Origin: Geobacteraceae bacterium GWC2_55_20
GTDB lineage: Bacteria > Desulfobacterota > Desulfuromonadia > Geobacterales > Pseudopelobacteraceae
Assembly: GCA_001802125.1 (NCBI GenBank)
Contig: MGZK01000001.1
Location: 1 to 35,598, forward strand
Length of the DNA stretch: 35,598 bases
Direction of reading: 5' to 3'
In this document: positions 18,200 through 27,924 of the stretch, piece by piece
Layout of the letters: each line of letters opens with the position of its first letter
Position numbering within the stretch: the stretch's first letter is position 1
The notes under the pieces: model-generated
What the model saw: only the letters and a program-made list of their open reading frames with translations
What the model was told of the DNA's origin: nothing
The model's database searches: none
Made by a program: the position numbers and the translations under genes

Positions 18200-20716
18200 A
18201 TGGGATGGTTTAGTGCAAACACGGATATGCAGAAAGTATTGGAGTGTATTTCAGAGTTTGGCAAGGGTAATTTCGATGCGCCAATAGAGCAATTCCAAGG
18301 GAAAAAGACGCTTATAAACGAAACGATAGAAAAGTTGCGGCAAAACATGAAAGCCATTATTTCTGATGCAAATATTCTTTCCAAAGCTGCAGTTGAAGGC
18401 AAATTGACTAATCGTGCCGATGCTACCAAGCATCAAGGTGACTTCCGGAAAATCATCGAAGGGATCAATTCTACAATCAATGGATTGGTCGGTTTTCTGG
18501 ATGTCATGCCGGCACCGGCAATGATTATAGACAATGATTACAATATATTATACATGAATGACATAGGGGCGAAAGTTGGCGGTAAGAGCCAAGCTCAGGT
18601 TGTGGGATCTAAGTGCTATGACCATTTCAAGACCTCTGACTGCAGGACACATAACTGCGCCTGCAACAAGGCAATCACTACCGGCCAGATTGCTTCAAGC
18701 GAAACTGATGCACATCCCACCCATGGTCTTGATCTGGACATTGCGTATACCGGTGTACCGATCAAGGACAGTACCGGGAAGGTAATCGGAGCTTTTGAGA
18801 TTGTGACCGACCAGACTGCTGTTAAGAAAGCAGCACGGATTGCCCAGAAAGTTTCTGACTATCAAAACTCCGAAACATCCAAAATAGTTGCAGGGCTGTC
18901 CAAACTTGCCCTTGGAAATACTAACTTTGACTTAATTATTGCGGATGCTGATGAAGATACTCAGTCAGCAAAAGCAGCGTTTGACACAATTAACGATGCT
19001 ATCAATACCTGCGTTGGTGCTATCAATTCTCTGACAGCCGACGCCAATATGCTCTCCATGGCTGCAGTTGAAGGCAAGCTGACCACCCGTGCTGATGCCA
19101 ACACGCACAATGGCGATTTTCAGCAGATCGTGGCTGGAGTCAACGACACTGTCAACCGCCTAGTGGGTTTCCTTGACAACATGCCTGCACCGATCATGGT
19201 GATAGACAAGGACTTTAGCATCCTCTACATGAATGAAGTAGGAGCCAAGGTAGGCGGTAAGAGCCCACAGCAATGCATAGGTGTCAAGTGTTATGATCAC
19301 TTCAAGACCTCGGACTGCCGCACCGACCGTTGTGCATGCGGCCGTGCCATAAACAGTGGTCAGATAGTCAACAGTGAGACCGATGCTCATCCGATGGCTG
19401 GCCTAGATCTTGATATTGCTTACACAGGTGTACCTATTAAAGATCGTCGAGGAAATGTTATTGGTGCCTACGAAATTGTAGTCGATCAAACTGCAGTCAA
19501 GAAGGCTGCGAGAATCGCAGATAAACAGGCTCGGTTTCAATCGAACGAAGTTGTTAATCTGCTTATAAACATGGATAAAATGGCCAAAGGTGACCTTAAT
19601 GTTAACACCACGGTTGCGCAAAGTGATGAGGATACATGTGCGATTGCCGATAACTTTGAAAAAATAAATGTTTCAATCAAGCAAAACATAGAAGCACTTA
19701 ACGCTATAACAGCCAATGCCAGGTTGATGGCTAATGGTAATCTGATGGTGGACTTGAAGAAGCGAAGTGAAAATGATGAATTGATGGAGTCTCTTGCCAA
19801 CATGGTCGCCAAACTGAAGGAAGTTGTAACGGAAGTCCAAGGAGCTGCAGAAAATGTTGCTTCTGGCAGCCAGGAACTTTCAGCAACGGCCCAGCAGATG
19901 TCGCAAGGAGCAACTGAGCAGGCCGCCAGCGCCGAAGAGGTCTCTTCTTCAATGGAAGAAATGGCCTCAAGCATTCGCCAGAATACCGATAACGCTATGC
20001 AGACAGAAAAAATTTCCATTAAGAGTTCTGTTGATGCCAAAGAGGGAGGCAAGGCTGTCTTCGAAACCGTAGCGGCAATGAAAGAAATAGCTACAAAAAT
20101 AAGCATTATTGAAGAGATTGCCCGTCAAACCAACCTATTAGCGCTAAACGCAGCCATTGAAGCTGCACGCGCCGGTGAACACGGCAAGGGGTTTGCTGTG
20201 GTTGCATCAGAAGTCCGTAAACTGGCAGAGCGAAGCCAATCGGCTGCCGGTGAAATATCCGGGCTTTCCAAGCGTAGCGTAGCAATTGCCGAGCAGGCAG
20301 GAGAAATGCTGACCAAGATGGTGCCGGATATTCAAAAAACTTCTGAACTTGTTCAGGAAATTACCGCCTCCAGCAAAGAGCAGGATACCGGCGCAGAACA
20401 GATCAACAAGGCCATCCAGCAACTCGACCAAGTCATCCAGCAGAACGCCTCTGCATCCGAAGAGATGGCAGCCACTTCGGAAGAGCTCTCTTGCCAGGCA
20501 GAGCAACTGCAGGAATCAATAAGCTTCTTCAACATTGGAAATCAGGAGGCACGTCGAACAACAGCCGTTGCATCTCGCAAACCAGCTAAAAAAACTCAAA
20601 TCGCTCATGTCAAAAATGCATCAACACCGGCCAAGCGTATATTGGGTGGTGGCATAAAACTCCAACTGGGACACACCAGCTCAGATCAACTGGACGATGA
20701 ATTTGAGAAGTTTTAA
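18200..20716 (+). CDS. Soluble methyl-accepting chemotaxis protein with two Cys-rich PAS domains
   Basis: An 838-residue chemoreceptor with no membrane helix. Two homologous modules, offset by 225 residues, each contain a HAMP-like helical stretch ([19 protein letters not shown]) and a PAS domain (about 97-205 and 322-430). Each PAS carries the same cysteine pattern C-x8-C-x4-C-x-C: C139, C148, C153, C155 and C364, C373, C378, C380. A third HAMP-like region leads to the signalling hairpin with the conserved tip [21 protein letters not shown]. The protein ends DDEFEKF. The cysteines suggest a metal, haem or redox cofactor; this is inference. AAGGAGGG precedes the ATG. The gene looks AT-richer than its neighbours. 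Confidence 0.92.
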   Translation: MGWFSANTDMQKVLECISEFGKGNFDAPIEQFQGKKTLINETIEKLRQNMKAIISDANILSKAAVEGKLTNRADATKHQGDFRKIIEGINSTINGLVGFLDVMPAPAMIIDNDYNILYMNDIGAKVGGKSQAQVVGSKCYDHFKTSDCRTHNCACNKAITTGQIASSETDAHPTHGLDLDIAYTGVPIKDSTGKVIGAFEIVTDQTAVKKAARIAQKVSDYQNSETSKIVAGLSKLALGNTNFDLIIADADEDTQSAKAAFDTINDAINTCVGAINSLTADANMLSMAAVEGKLTTRADANTHNGDFQQIVAGVNDTVNRLVGFLDNMPAPIMVIDKDFSILYMNEVGAKVGGKSPQQCIGVKCYDHFKTSDCRTDRCACGRAINSGQIVNSETDAHPMAGLDLDIAYTGVPIKDRRGNVIGAYEIVVDQTAVKKAARIADKQARFQSNEVVNLLINMDKMAKGDLNVNTTVAQSDEDTCAIADNFEKINVSIKQNIEALNAITANARLMANGNLMVDLKKRSENDELMESLANMVAKLKEVVTEVQGAAENVASGSQELSATAQQMSQGATEQAASAEEVSSSMEEMASSIRQNTDNAMQTEKISIKSSVDAKEGGKAVFETVAAMKEIATKISIIEEIARQTNLLALNAAIEAARAGEHGKGFAVVASEVRKLAERSQSAAGEISGLSKRSVAIAEQAGEMLTKMVPDIQKTSELVQEITASSKEQDTGAEQINKAIQQLDQVIQQNASASEEMAATSEELSCQAEQLQESISFFNIGNQEARRTTAVASRKPAKKTQIAHVKNASTPAKRILGGGIKLQLGHTSSDQLDDEFEKF

Positions 20717-20950
20717 AATAACATAATCGATCACACCTCATGAAAAGCAGGGCGAAAGAAGAAGACTTTGCCGATTATCTGAAATCGGCTTCGTTATTTT
20801 CACGACTTTTGCGAAAAGTTGCGTGTTAATGGAGAGGCGGAGTCACATCGCATTCGCTCGTTTTTAATTTAGCAAAGAATCATATCCCATTGATATCAAT
20901 GCTTGTTTCCCAGTACAGATTATCATTTGTTTCGGCGCGCCATTTATATG

Positions 20951-20987
20951 ATCCGATAACTGCTTTATCAGTTGTCGGATTTTTTTA
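20951..20987 (+). terminator. Rho-independent terminator
   Basis: A 12-bp stem ATCCGATAACTG/CAGTTGTCGGAT (one G-U pair) with a six-base loop and seven T. It is about 235 bases past the chemoreceptor stop, so either a long 3' untranslated region or an unrecognised transcript lies before it. Confidence 0.8.
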
Positions 20988-21035
20988 TGCATAAAACATA
21001 AACAGTGGCAGCACGTAAGCTTTGATGTAAAAACA

Positions 21036-21044
21036 TGGTATAAC
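21036..21044 (+). promoter_or_regulatory. Putative extended -10 promoter element
   Basis: TGGTATAAC is a good extended -10, 45 bases before the chosen start of the multi-PAS kinase; no clear -35 box is visible. Confidence 0.35.
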
Positions 21045-21088
21045 CTTTCTGAATTATTACCATGCATACACCAGCCAGCGGAGGCAGC

Positions 21089-24000
21089 ATGAAGCCTGAC
21101 CAGAAAGATCAGAAATCGAGCATCAAGACCAAGGTAACCATAACCACCTTCATCACGGTTTCCCTGCTGGTCGTTGCCGTCTCCTCGACCCTGTTTTCAT
21201 ACTTCCACACCCTGCTCAAGGAAAGTATCTTCAAACAGCAATTCGTGCTGGTTTCGGAAATTGCCGGGCAACTGAACGGTCGCATAGAGTTTGCCCGCCG
21301 CCAGCTGTCACTGGAAGCCGCCGATATTGACAGCCATGCCATGGCTGACCCCGGGAAACTTAAGCATTTCCTTACTCACGCCAGCCCCGCCAGAATGATA
21401 TTCGACGCCGGTTTCCTGGTGATCGGCACGGACGGACGGGTAATTGCCGAAAGCATGGGATTTCCGGAGCTGGTCGGAAAAGATCTGCGCTTTCGTGATT
21501 ATGTCAGCGAACCTCTTCGATCCGGCAATTCGATCATATCAGCCCCATTTCGCCTGAGCGTGCCGCCCCACTCCCCGATGATAGCAATGGCCGTTCCGGT
21601 TCGCGATGGCAATAAGCGGATCATCGGACTGCTGGCCGGCTACCATTCTCTGTTAACCGGCGAATTTCTCACCGACCTTTCATCCGAGCGTGTCGGAGAA
21701 TCCGGGTACCTGTTTCTCATCAATGAACGTACCATACTGATGCACCCTGACAAAAAACGAATTCTCGAACCGATCCCCGAAGGAATAAACCGGGGTATAG
21801 ATCAGGCTTTGCGTGGGTTTGAAGGATCGCTGGATAACATGAATTCCAGCGGTCAACACATGTTGAGTTCGTTCAAGAAGGTTGGCCGGACCGGTTGGAT
21901 ACTGGGCAGCAATATTCCTTACAAGGAAGCCTTCAATCCCCTGAGGGTACTGGCGCTTACAGCCACGCTGATATCAGTCGGCGGCACCATGCTGTCACTG
22001 GTAGTCGTCTGGCTTGTAACCCGCCGGTTGACGCATCCGTTAAGCCAGCTCACGGCCCATATGGATGCTGCCGGCGCAAAAGATCAGACATGGCAACCGA
22101 TTGAACTGCGCACCGGCGACGAAATCGAACGGCTGGCCGACGCCTTTAACAACATGATGAAGGAAGTGCACGACACGAAACAGCTGCTCAAGGAAGAGAA
22201 GGATTTTTTCAGCGGCATCATCCAGCATGCTGCAGCACCGATGTTTGTCATTGACCGCAATCACAAGATTATCTTCTGGAACGGAGCGCTGGCAAAACTG
22301 ACCGGTAAAAGTTCGTTTCAAATGACCGGAACCAAACAGCAATGGACTCCATTTTATCCGTCAAAACGCCCAGTCCTGGCCGACCTGGTAATGGATCACA
22401 CCATGGAACGCGCTGATGAGCTATATTCCAGTCATTCAACCTCCCTGTTTAATGAAGGATCTCTGCGGGCCGAGGGGTGGTACGAGAACCTTGGCGGAAA
22501 ACGGCGCTACATCTTCTTTGAAGCGGCGCCGATCAAGAACAACAACAATGAAATCATTGCCGTGATCGAAACGCTTGAGGATATAACCGAAAGAAAACTG
22601 GCCCAGGAAGCGACGACCGCCCACAATCTCTTTCTGCAGGAGATCATGGACGCCATCCCCAACCCGGTCTATTACAAGGACACCAAAGGCGCCTACCTGG
22701 GGTGCAACGCGGCTTTCAAGATTTTTTTCTGTAAAACGGCCCAGGAGATCATCGGACATACTCTTCAGGACATCATGCCGGAAAGCTACGGCGATGTAAG
22801 CAGTCAAAAAGAGCAATACATTCTCGATTCCGGCAGAAGCGAGCGCTATGAGACACAACTGGTGCGGGCCGATGGAATGGTCCGGAACATACTGGTCAGC
22901 AAGGCGCCGTTTTCAAACACCGATGGCACTCTGGCCGGGGTTGTCGGCGCTTTCGTTGATATCACCGAACAGCGGAGAATGGACGACCAGATCAGGAAGA
23001 TGTCCCGCGCGATCGAACAGAGTCCCGCTACCATCGTGATAACCGACACCCAAGGTTTAATCGAATATGTAAACCCAAAATTTTCCCAGACCACCGGCTA
23101 CTCCGCGGAAGAGGCCATCGGCATGAATCCGCGCATTCTCAAGTCCGGAGAAATGCCGGAAGACTACTATACCGATCTATGGCGCGTGATCTCAGCCGGG
23201 AAGGAATGGCGCGGCGAATTCCGCAACAAACGCAAGGACGGGTCACTGTACTGGGAATTTGCATCCATTTCACCACTGTTTGACAAGAGCGGCGTAATTA
23301 CCGGCTATCTGGCGGTCAAGGAGGACATTACTGACCGGAAAGCCGATGAGGCCGAGCTGGCCAAGAGTCGCATGGAACTGGAGAAAGCCTATACCGAACT
23401 GAAGGAGGCCCAGCTGCAGATATTCCAGCAGGAGAAGATGGCTTCCATCGGCCAGCTGGCGGCCGGTGTTGCCCACGAGATCAATAATCCGATGGGGTTC
23501 ATATCCAGTAATCTCACCACTCTGACCAAGTACATCGAGCGCCTGTCTGAGTTCATAACTGCCGGTGACCGGGCGCTGGCTGAAGCCCCCGGAGCCGACC
23601 TGCTCAAGGAGACCCGCAAACGCCTCAAGATCGACTACATCATGGAAGACGCCCGCCAGTTGATCATCGAGAGCCTGGACGGCGCGGGTCGGGTACGCCG
23701 CATCGTTCAGGACCTGAAGAGCTTCTCGCGGGTTGACAATGCCGAACAGGCGTTGATCAACCTGAACGAGGCCCTGGAGACAACCATCAATATCGCTTGG
23801 AACGAAATCAAATACGTGGCATCCCTCAATCGCGATTTCGGAGATATCCCCGAAATACGCTGCTACCCGCAACAGCTGAACCAGGTTTTCCTGAATCTGC
23901 TGGTAAATGCCGCCCATGCCATGGAAGGAGAACAGGGCAGTATTACTGTCCGGACCTGGAGCGACGGAGCCGACATCAATGTCTCGGTGACCGATACCGG

Positions 24001-24235
24001 CTGCGGCATACCTGAGGAAATCCGGCAACGCATTTTCGAGCCATTCTTCACGACCAAGGAAGTTGGAAAAGGGACCGGCCTGGGACTTTCCATCAGTTAC
24101 GACATCATTCGCAAACATGGCGGTGAAATCAGCGTGGAAAGTGAACCGGGGCAAGGGACCACCTTTACGGTAAGACTGCCGGTGAGCGGACCGTCGAAAA
24201 AAGACGATGCGGTGAATCACGGTAAATCGTTATAA
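21089..24235 (+). CDS. Cache-HAMP-triple-PAS sensor histidine kinase
   Basis: A 1048-residue kinase. A membrane helix (about 17-42) and a second one (about 286-311) flank a periplasmic dCache-like domain of about 240 residues ([18 protein letters not shown] and [14 protein letters not shown] are typical). Then come HAMP and three PAS domains (starting near [33 protein letters not shown] and [16 protein letters not shown]), a coiled coil, the phospho-acceptor region [17 protein letters not shown], and the ATPase domain ([23 protein letters not shown]). It senses a small extracellular ligand by family analogy. GGAGG sits four bases before the ATG at 21089, preferred over the unsupported ATG at 21062. 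No receiver follows in the protein; its partner is not adjacent. Confidence 0.92.
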   Translation: MKPDQKDQKSSIKTKVTITTFITVSLLVVAVSSTLFSYFHTLLKESIFKQQFVLVSEIAGQLNGRIEFARRQLSLEAADIDSHAMADPGKLKHFLTHASPARMIFDAGFLVIGTDGRVIAESMGFPELVGKDLRFRDYVSEPLRSGNSIISAPFRLSVPPHSPMIAMAVPVRDGNKRIIGLLAGYHSLLTGEFLTDLSSERVGESGYLFLINERTILMHPDKKRILEPIPEGINRGIDQALRGFEGSLDNMNSSGQHMLSSFKKVGRTGWILGSNIPYKEAFNPLRVLALTATLISVGGTMLSLVVVWLVTRRLTHPLSQLTAHMDAAGAKDQTWQPIELRTGDEIERLADAFNNMMKEVHDTKQLLKEEKDFFSGIIQHAAAPMFVIDRNHKIIFWNGALAKLTGKSSFQMTGTKQQWTPFYPSKRPVLADLVMDHTMERADELYSSHSTSLFNEGSLRAEGWYENLGGKRRYIFFEAAPIKNNNNEIIAVIETLEDITERKLAQEATTAHNLFLQEIMDAIPNPVYYKDTKGAYLGCNAAFKIFFCKTAQEIIGHTLQDIMPESYGDVSSQKEQYILDSGRSERYETQLVRADGMVRNILVSKAPFSNTDGTLAGVVGAFVDITEQRRMDDQIRKMSRAIEQSPATIVITDTQGLIEYVNPKFSQTTGYSAEEAIGMNPRILKSGEMPEDYYTDLWRVISAGKEWRGEFRNKRKDGSLYWEFASISPLFDKSGVITGYLAVKEDITDRKADEAELAKSRMELEKAYTELKEAQLQIFQQEKMASIGQLAAGVAHEINNPMGFISSNLTTLTKYIERLSEFITAGDRALAEAPGADLLKETRKRLKIDYIMEDARQLIIESLDGAGRVRRIVQDLKSFSRVDNAEQALINLNEALETTINIAWNEIKYVASLNRDFGDIPEIRCYPQQLNQVFLNLLVNAAHAMEGEQGSITVRTWSDGADINVSVTDTGCGIPEEIRQRIFEPFFTTKEVGKGTGLGLSISYDIIRKHGGEISVESEPGQGTTFTVRLPVSGPSKKDDAVNHGKSL

Positions 24236-24329
24236 AACAATCCATGGTGATCAGTATCGGCATGAGTTTTACGCAAACCATGCTATATTAAAAACATCGT
24301 TGTAAAATCAGACAAGGGGTTACAGCCAG

Positions 24330-25238
24330 ATGAATCATATATCCGCTGAAAAGCTGTTGGACAGCATGTTTGACGGCGTATATTTCGTCGATCTCGACAG
24401 GCGTATTACCTACTGGAACAACGCGGCCGAACGCATTACCGGCTACAACAGGTCGGAAGTTATCGGATCGCGCTGTTCGGACAACCTGCTGCGACATATA
24501 GATGCGAATGGCCATCAACTCTGTCAGCATGGCTGCCCGCTGGCGGCCACGATGCAGGACGGCAAGACACGCGAGTCCAGCGTGTTTCTGCACCACGCCT
24601 TCGGTCATCGCGTTCCGGTTTCGGTCAGGACATCACCGGTGCGCGATGATGCCGGCCAAATCCTGGGTGCGGTGGAGATATTCAGCGACAATTCCAGCTC
24701 GTTGCAGATATTGCACGAATATGAGCGGTTGAAACAGGACGCCTACCTGGATCAGCTCACCACGGTGGGCAACCGCAGATACGGAGAGATGACGCTCTCC
24801 ACGCGAATCTACGAGCTGCGGACACATGACATTCCCTTTGGCGTTTTGTTCATCGATATCGATCATTTCAAAAGATTCAACGATCAATACAGCCATAAGA
24901 CCGGCGACGATGTGCTGGTAATGGTTTCCAAGTCCATATCGTTTTCATTGAGAAAGATGGATTCGGTCGCAAGGTGGGGGGGCGAGGAGTTTATTGTCAT
25001 ACTTCCCGGAGCAAGTCAGGTAATAGTCAAATCCGTATCTGAACGAATACGCATGCTGATTGAAAACAGCTTTATCATGGCAGGAAAAGACAAACTGAAT
25101 GTCACAGTTTCCATCGGCGCGACCATGTCGCGACCGGATGATACGATTGAAACGATAGTCGGTCGGGCAGACAGGCACATGTACCTCAGCAAGAGCAGGG
25201 GGCGTAACCGGGTTACGGAAGACGAGGATCATGAGTGA
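24330..25238 (+). CDS. PAS-GGDEF diguanylate cyclase
   Basis: A 302-residue soluble protein. The N-terminal PAS domain (about 1-125) carries C49, C65 and C69 within SRCSDNLLRHIDANG and LCQHGCPLA. The GGDEF domain (about 138-295) has GGEEF at 217-221 and an RxxD product-inhibition site (RKMD) exactly five residues before it. It should make c-di-GMP from two GTP and be feedback-inhibited. Asp is kept in NDQYSHKTGDD at the base-selectivity position, so it does not look like the Hypr-type cGAMP synthases known in Geobacter. An extended -10-like TGCTATATT lies near 24281-24289. Confidence 0.93.
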   Translation: MNHISAEKLLDSMFDGVYFVDLDRRITYWNNAAERITGYNRSEVIGSRCSDNLLRHIDANGHQLCQHGCPLAATMQDGKTRESSVFLHHAFGHRVPVSVRTSPVRDDAGQILGAVEIFSDNSSSLQILHEYERLKQDAYLDQLTTVGNRRYGEMTLSTRIYELRTHDIPFGVLFIDIDHFKRFNDQYSHKTGDDVLVMVSKSISFSLRKMDSVARWGGEEFIVILPGASQVIVKSVSERIRMLIENSFIMAGKDKLNVTVSIGATMSRPDDTIETIVGRADRHMYLSKSRGRNRVTEDEDHE

Positions 25239-25278
25239 CCTGAACAGGGACATTCCATCGCCGGAGGAGGTTGCTCTT

Positions 25279-25404
25279 ATGACGAAGACATCCGTTAAGA
25301 CGCAAACATCGCCTGAAAGGAATCAGCATGTATATGATTATTTCCGGAGCAACAGTGTGCCTGGTTACGTTTTTTTACACATGCGGAGCTGCCTTGGCAC
25401 TTGA
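25279..25404 (+). CDS. Possible 41-aa leader ORF overlapping the TonB-receptor start
   Basis: An ATG with a strong GGAGGAGG site opens a 41-codon frame (MTKTSVKTQTSPERNQHVYD at its start) that runs across, and out of frame with, the receptor start at 25328. It could be a leader peptide coupling or restricting receptor translation. Alternatively it could be the true N-terminus of the receptor separated by a frameshift, or chance. Confidence 0.25.
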   Translation: MTKTSVKTQTSPERNQHVYDYFRSNSVPGYVFLHMRSCLGT

Positions 25405-27364
25405 TCGAAACATCTACGATCTGAGCCTGGATAAACTGTCAGACCTGGTGATTACCGATACCAAGATTGGCCAGTCCCAGGAGACTGTGACACAAAAAGT
25501 TGAGCTATATTATCCGGAAGAATTCGATCAGCAGACCACCTACAACGGGAATATCGCCGAATTGCTCAAATACAGCTCCGGGCAGTTTGTAAACCCGCTT
25601 TCCCGCAATGACGCCAACTGGGGCTCATTCGGCGGCCTGGGGCCGAAATATAACGGCTATCTTCTGGACGGCCTGCCGATTGATTCCTTTGCCGACGCCA
25701 TGAGCCTTGATCCTTGGGCCTTCGGTCAGGTTGAGATTCACAAGGGGCCGGCCTCGGTCATGTATTCCAACTACCTGACCATGGACTTTGCCGGCAATGA
25801 AGCTCCGCTGGCCGGTATCACAAATTTCATTCTCAAGGACAGGATTGATTCTCCCGCCACCCGCGTCATGGTGGGAGGAGGAAGTTACAACACCCTTACC
25901 GGTCGCCTGTTCCACCAGGACAGAAAAGAAAACCTCAACTATTTCATCGGCGCAAGCTATGAGCAGTCCGACTACACCAACTACGGCACACCCAACTCCT
26001 GGCTGAATATCATCAATAACCCCGAATACCAAAAAACCAGGCTGTATGCAAAACTCACCTATCTTTTTGACCGCGATGACCACAAGCTGTCACTCTTTGC
26101 TCACCATACCCAGCATAGCGGAGATGCCGGCCGGCCCAATCGCGATTTCACCCACAAATATGACACCATCAACGCCTCCTACTCCAACCAGATCACCCAG
26201 ACGGTTAACTTCCAACTTAAGAGCGGCTATCGCAACTATGACCGCCGCTGGGCGGAAGACAATTTTCCGGCGGATCTGGGACTGCGCGAGCATGACGGAG
26301 TGGAACAGAGCATCTTTCCCTCCGACCTGACCATCAACTTCAGCCATGCCGGCAGCAGTATGTTGACGTTCGGAGCCGATTCCCAGGTCGCAACATACAA
26401 GACTTTTGCAGAGATTGACGGCATCAAAAAAACCGGCACTGATGTAAGTGCCTACTCTACCGGCCTTTTCCTGCAGGAGAAATATGTACTGGACAAATGG
26501 GTATTCAGAGCCGGAGGCCGTTTCAACTACACCAGCCACTCCTACGATCTATTTAATGGAATTTCACCGGCAAAACGGGAGAATTCATGGGACTCGTTCC
26601 TTTGGAGCACCGGACTCCGCTACAACCTAACACCCGGAATTGCACTTTACGGCAACGCCGCCTCAAGTTTCGTGGCTCCCTCAGCCAAGCAGCTCGGTGG
26701 AACCCTGAGCGCCGCCAGCGCCGGAGTGCCCGGCCAGAACGGACAGTTGCCAAGTCTTGACCTCAAGCCGGAAAAAGGTATCGGCTCCGATATCGGGCTG
26801 GACCTGCGCCCCATGGACACGATGATTATCGGCATCAGGGGATTCTTTAACCAGGTCGATGACGCAATCGTGGAAAATGTGATCAGCGCTACCCCGTCCC
26901 AGAGCAGGTCGATGAATGCCGGAAATGCACTCTCCTACGGTTTTGAACTGAACATTGATCACAAGTTTGCCGAAGCGGTACGCTGGTTTGCAAACCTGAC
27001 CTACACGGCCAGCCGGGTGGAAAACCCGCTGGACAGTGACCAGAACGGCGCCGACATACCTTTTGTTCCCGACTACATTGCCAACGCGGGTATAACCGCC
27101 CGGCTGCCGCTGGATATTTCAGTATCCCCCTATCTGCATATGGTGGGTGACTATTACGACAGCACATCCTTGAGCAATCGCAGAAAATTCGGGTCATATC
27201 AGCTGTTGAACATCAGGGCGCAAAAAAAGGTCTTCAAAAACGCAGACTACACCCTGAATGCCACAGTTGATCTGAACAACCTGTTCGATAATCGTTATGA
27301 AATGCCCTGGCAGTTCAGAGACCCCGGCTTCAATGCCTTCGGCAGCCTGGAGTTGACGTTTTGA
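25328..27364 (+). CDS. TonB-dependent outer-membrane receptor
   Basis: A 678-residue protein. A signal peptide (about 1-24, ending ALA) and a TonB-box-like segment (SDLVITDTKIGQ) precede the plug domain (about 50-170, with LDGLPIDSF and VEIHKGPASVMYSN). A long beta-barrel follows, with alternating aromatic residues, ending in LELTF; the terminal Phe is the usual assembly signal. It may take up or sense an iron chelate, cobalamin or another substrate; the sequence does not say. AAGGA precedes the ATG. YfiR is encoded 11 bases downstream, which is an informative context (see findings). No tonB-exbB-exbD genes are in the window. Confidence 0.9.
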   Translation: MYMIISGATVCLVTFFYTCGAALALDRNIYDLSLDKLSDLVITDTKIGQSQETVTQKVELYYPEEFDQQTTYNGNIAELLKYSSGQFVNPLSRNDANWGSFGGLGPKYNGYLLDGLPIDSFADAMSLDPWAFGQVEIHKGPASVMYSNYLTMDFAGNEAPLAGITNFILKDRIDSPATRVMVGGGSYNTLTGRLFHQDRKENLNYFIGASYEQSDYTNYGTPNSWLNIINNPEYQKTRLYAKLTYLFDRDDHKLSLFAHHTQHSGDAGRPNRDFTHKYDTINASYSNQITQTVNFQLKSGYRNYDRRWAEDNFPADLGLREHDGVEQSIFPSDLTINFSHAGSSMLTFGADSQVATYKTFAEIDGIKKTGTDVSAYSTGLFLQEKYVLDKWVFRAGGRFNYTSHSYDLFNGISPAKRENSWDSFLWSTGLRYNLTPGIALYGNAASSFVAPSAKQLGGTLSAASAGVPGQNGQLPSLDLKPEKGIGSDIGLDLRPMDTMIIGIRGFFNQVDDAIVENVISATPSQSRSMNAGNALSYGFELNIDHKFAEAVRWFANLTYTASRVENPLDSDQNGADIPFVPDYIANAGITARLPLDISVSPYLHMVGDYYDSTSLSNRRKFGSYQLLNIRAQKKVFKNADYTLNATVDLNNLFDNRYEMPWQFRDPGFNAFGSLELTF

Positions 27365-27375
27365 AGGGGATTTCC

Positions 27376-27924
27376 ATGGATACATCCGGCAAAAGGTTGA
27401 TATTAATCCGGACGTTTTTTGCGCTGATTGTTATCTGCTTTTCATCAGCAATCCATCAGGTACGGCCGGTCCGGGCCGGCGGCCTGGAAACCAAGGTAAA
27501 GGTCGCCTATATCTACAATTTCACCAAGTTTATCGAGTGGCCAGATGACGACAGCGACCCGATCAGAATCTGCGTAATCGGAAACGATCCGATTCGCACA
27601 ATGCTGGGTGAGCTTTCAAACCGGGAAGTCAAGGGGCGGCCGCTCAGGATCATTCGGGTGAAAGACCTGAACTCGATGCCTTCCTGCCATCTGCTGTTCA
27701 TCAGCCGCTCCGAAGAGTCCCAGGTCCCCAATATTCTGCAGCGTCTCCAGGGCACAAGGGTTCTGACGGTCAGCGACATCCCCCAGTTTGCAAAACGGGG
27801 AGGCATGATCAGTTTTACTACTGAAAAGGAGCGGGTCAAGATCGAGATAAACCAGCGGACTGTTCGCCAGGCCGGCCTGAAGGTAAGCGCCAAGCTGCTC
27901 GAAATAGCGAGGGTTGTTCAATGA
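27376..27924 (+). CDS. YfiR-family (DUF4154) periplasmic regulator
   Basis: A 182-residue protein. A signal peptide (about 1-34, ending VRA) is followed by [16 protein letters not shown], the family opening, then [25 protein letters not shown] and the late [18 protein letters not shown] block. In Pseudomonas, YfiR binds the periplasmic part of the diguanylate cyclase YfiN and holds it inactive. C66 and C104 are 38 residues apart, close to the spacing of one of the known YfiR disulfides. The ATG at 27376 has AAGGGGA upstream. The stop overlaps the next kinase gene (ATGA), supporting a functional pair. Confidence 0.9.
   Translation: MDTSGKRLILIRTFFALIVICFSSAIHQVRPVRAGGLETKVKVAYIYNFTKFIEWPDDDSDPIRICVIGNDPIRTMLGELSNREVKGRPLRIIRVKDLNSMPSCHLLFISRSEESQVPNILQRLQGTRVLTVSDIPQFAKRGGMISFTTEKERVKIEINQRTVRQAGLKVSAKLLEIARVVQ

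Larger units (their letters stand above)
20717..21088. other. Gene-free stretch after the chemoreceptor gene
   Basis: No supported gene. It contains a terminator at 20951-20987, a GGCGCGCCA near 20935-20943 that matches the last nine bases of tRNA-Arg, and a putative extended -10 element at 21039-21044. The first 230 bases show nothing I recognise. Confidence 0.5.

Noticed and set aside
24330-25238. Hypr-type GGDEF (cGAMP synthase) as known in Geobacter
   Set aside because: The selectivity position is Asp (in K-T-G-D-D), and a canonical RxxD inhibition site is present, which fits c-di-GMP synthesis.
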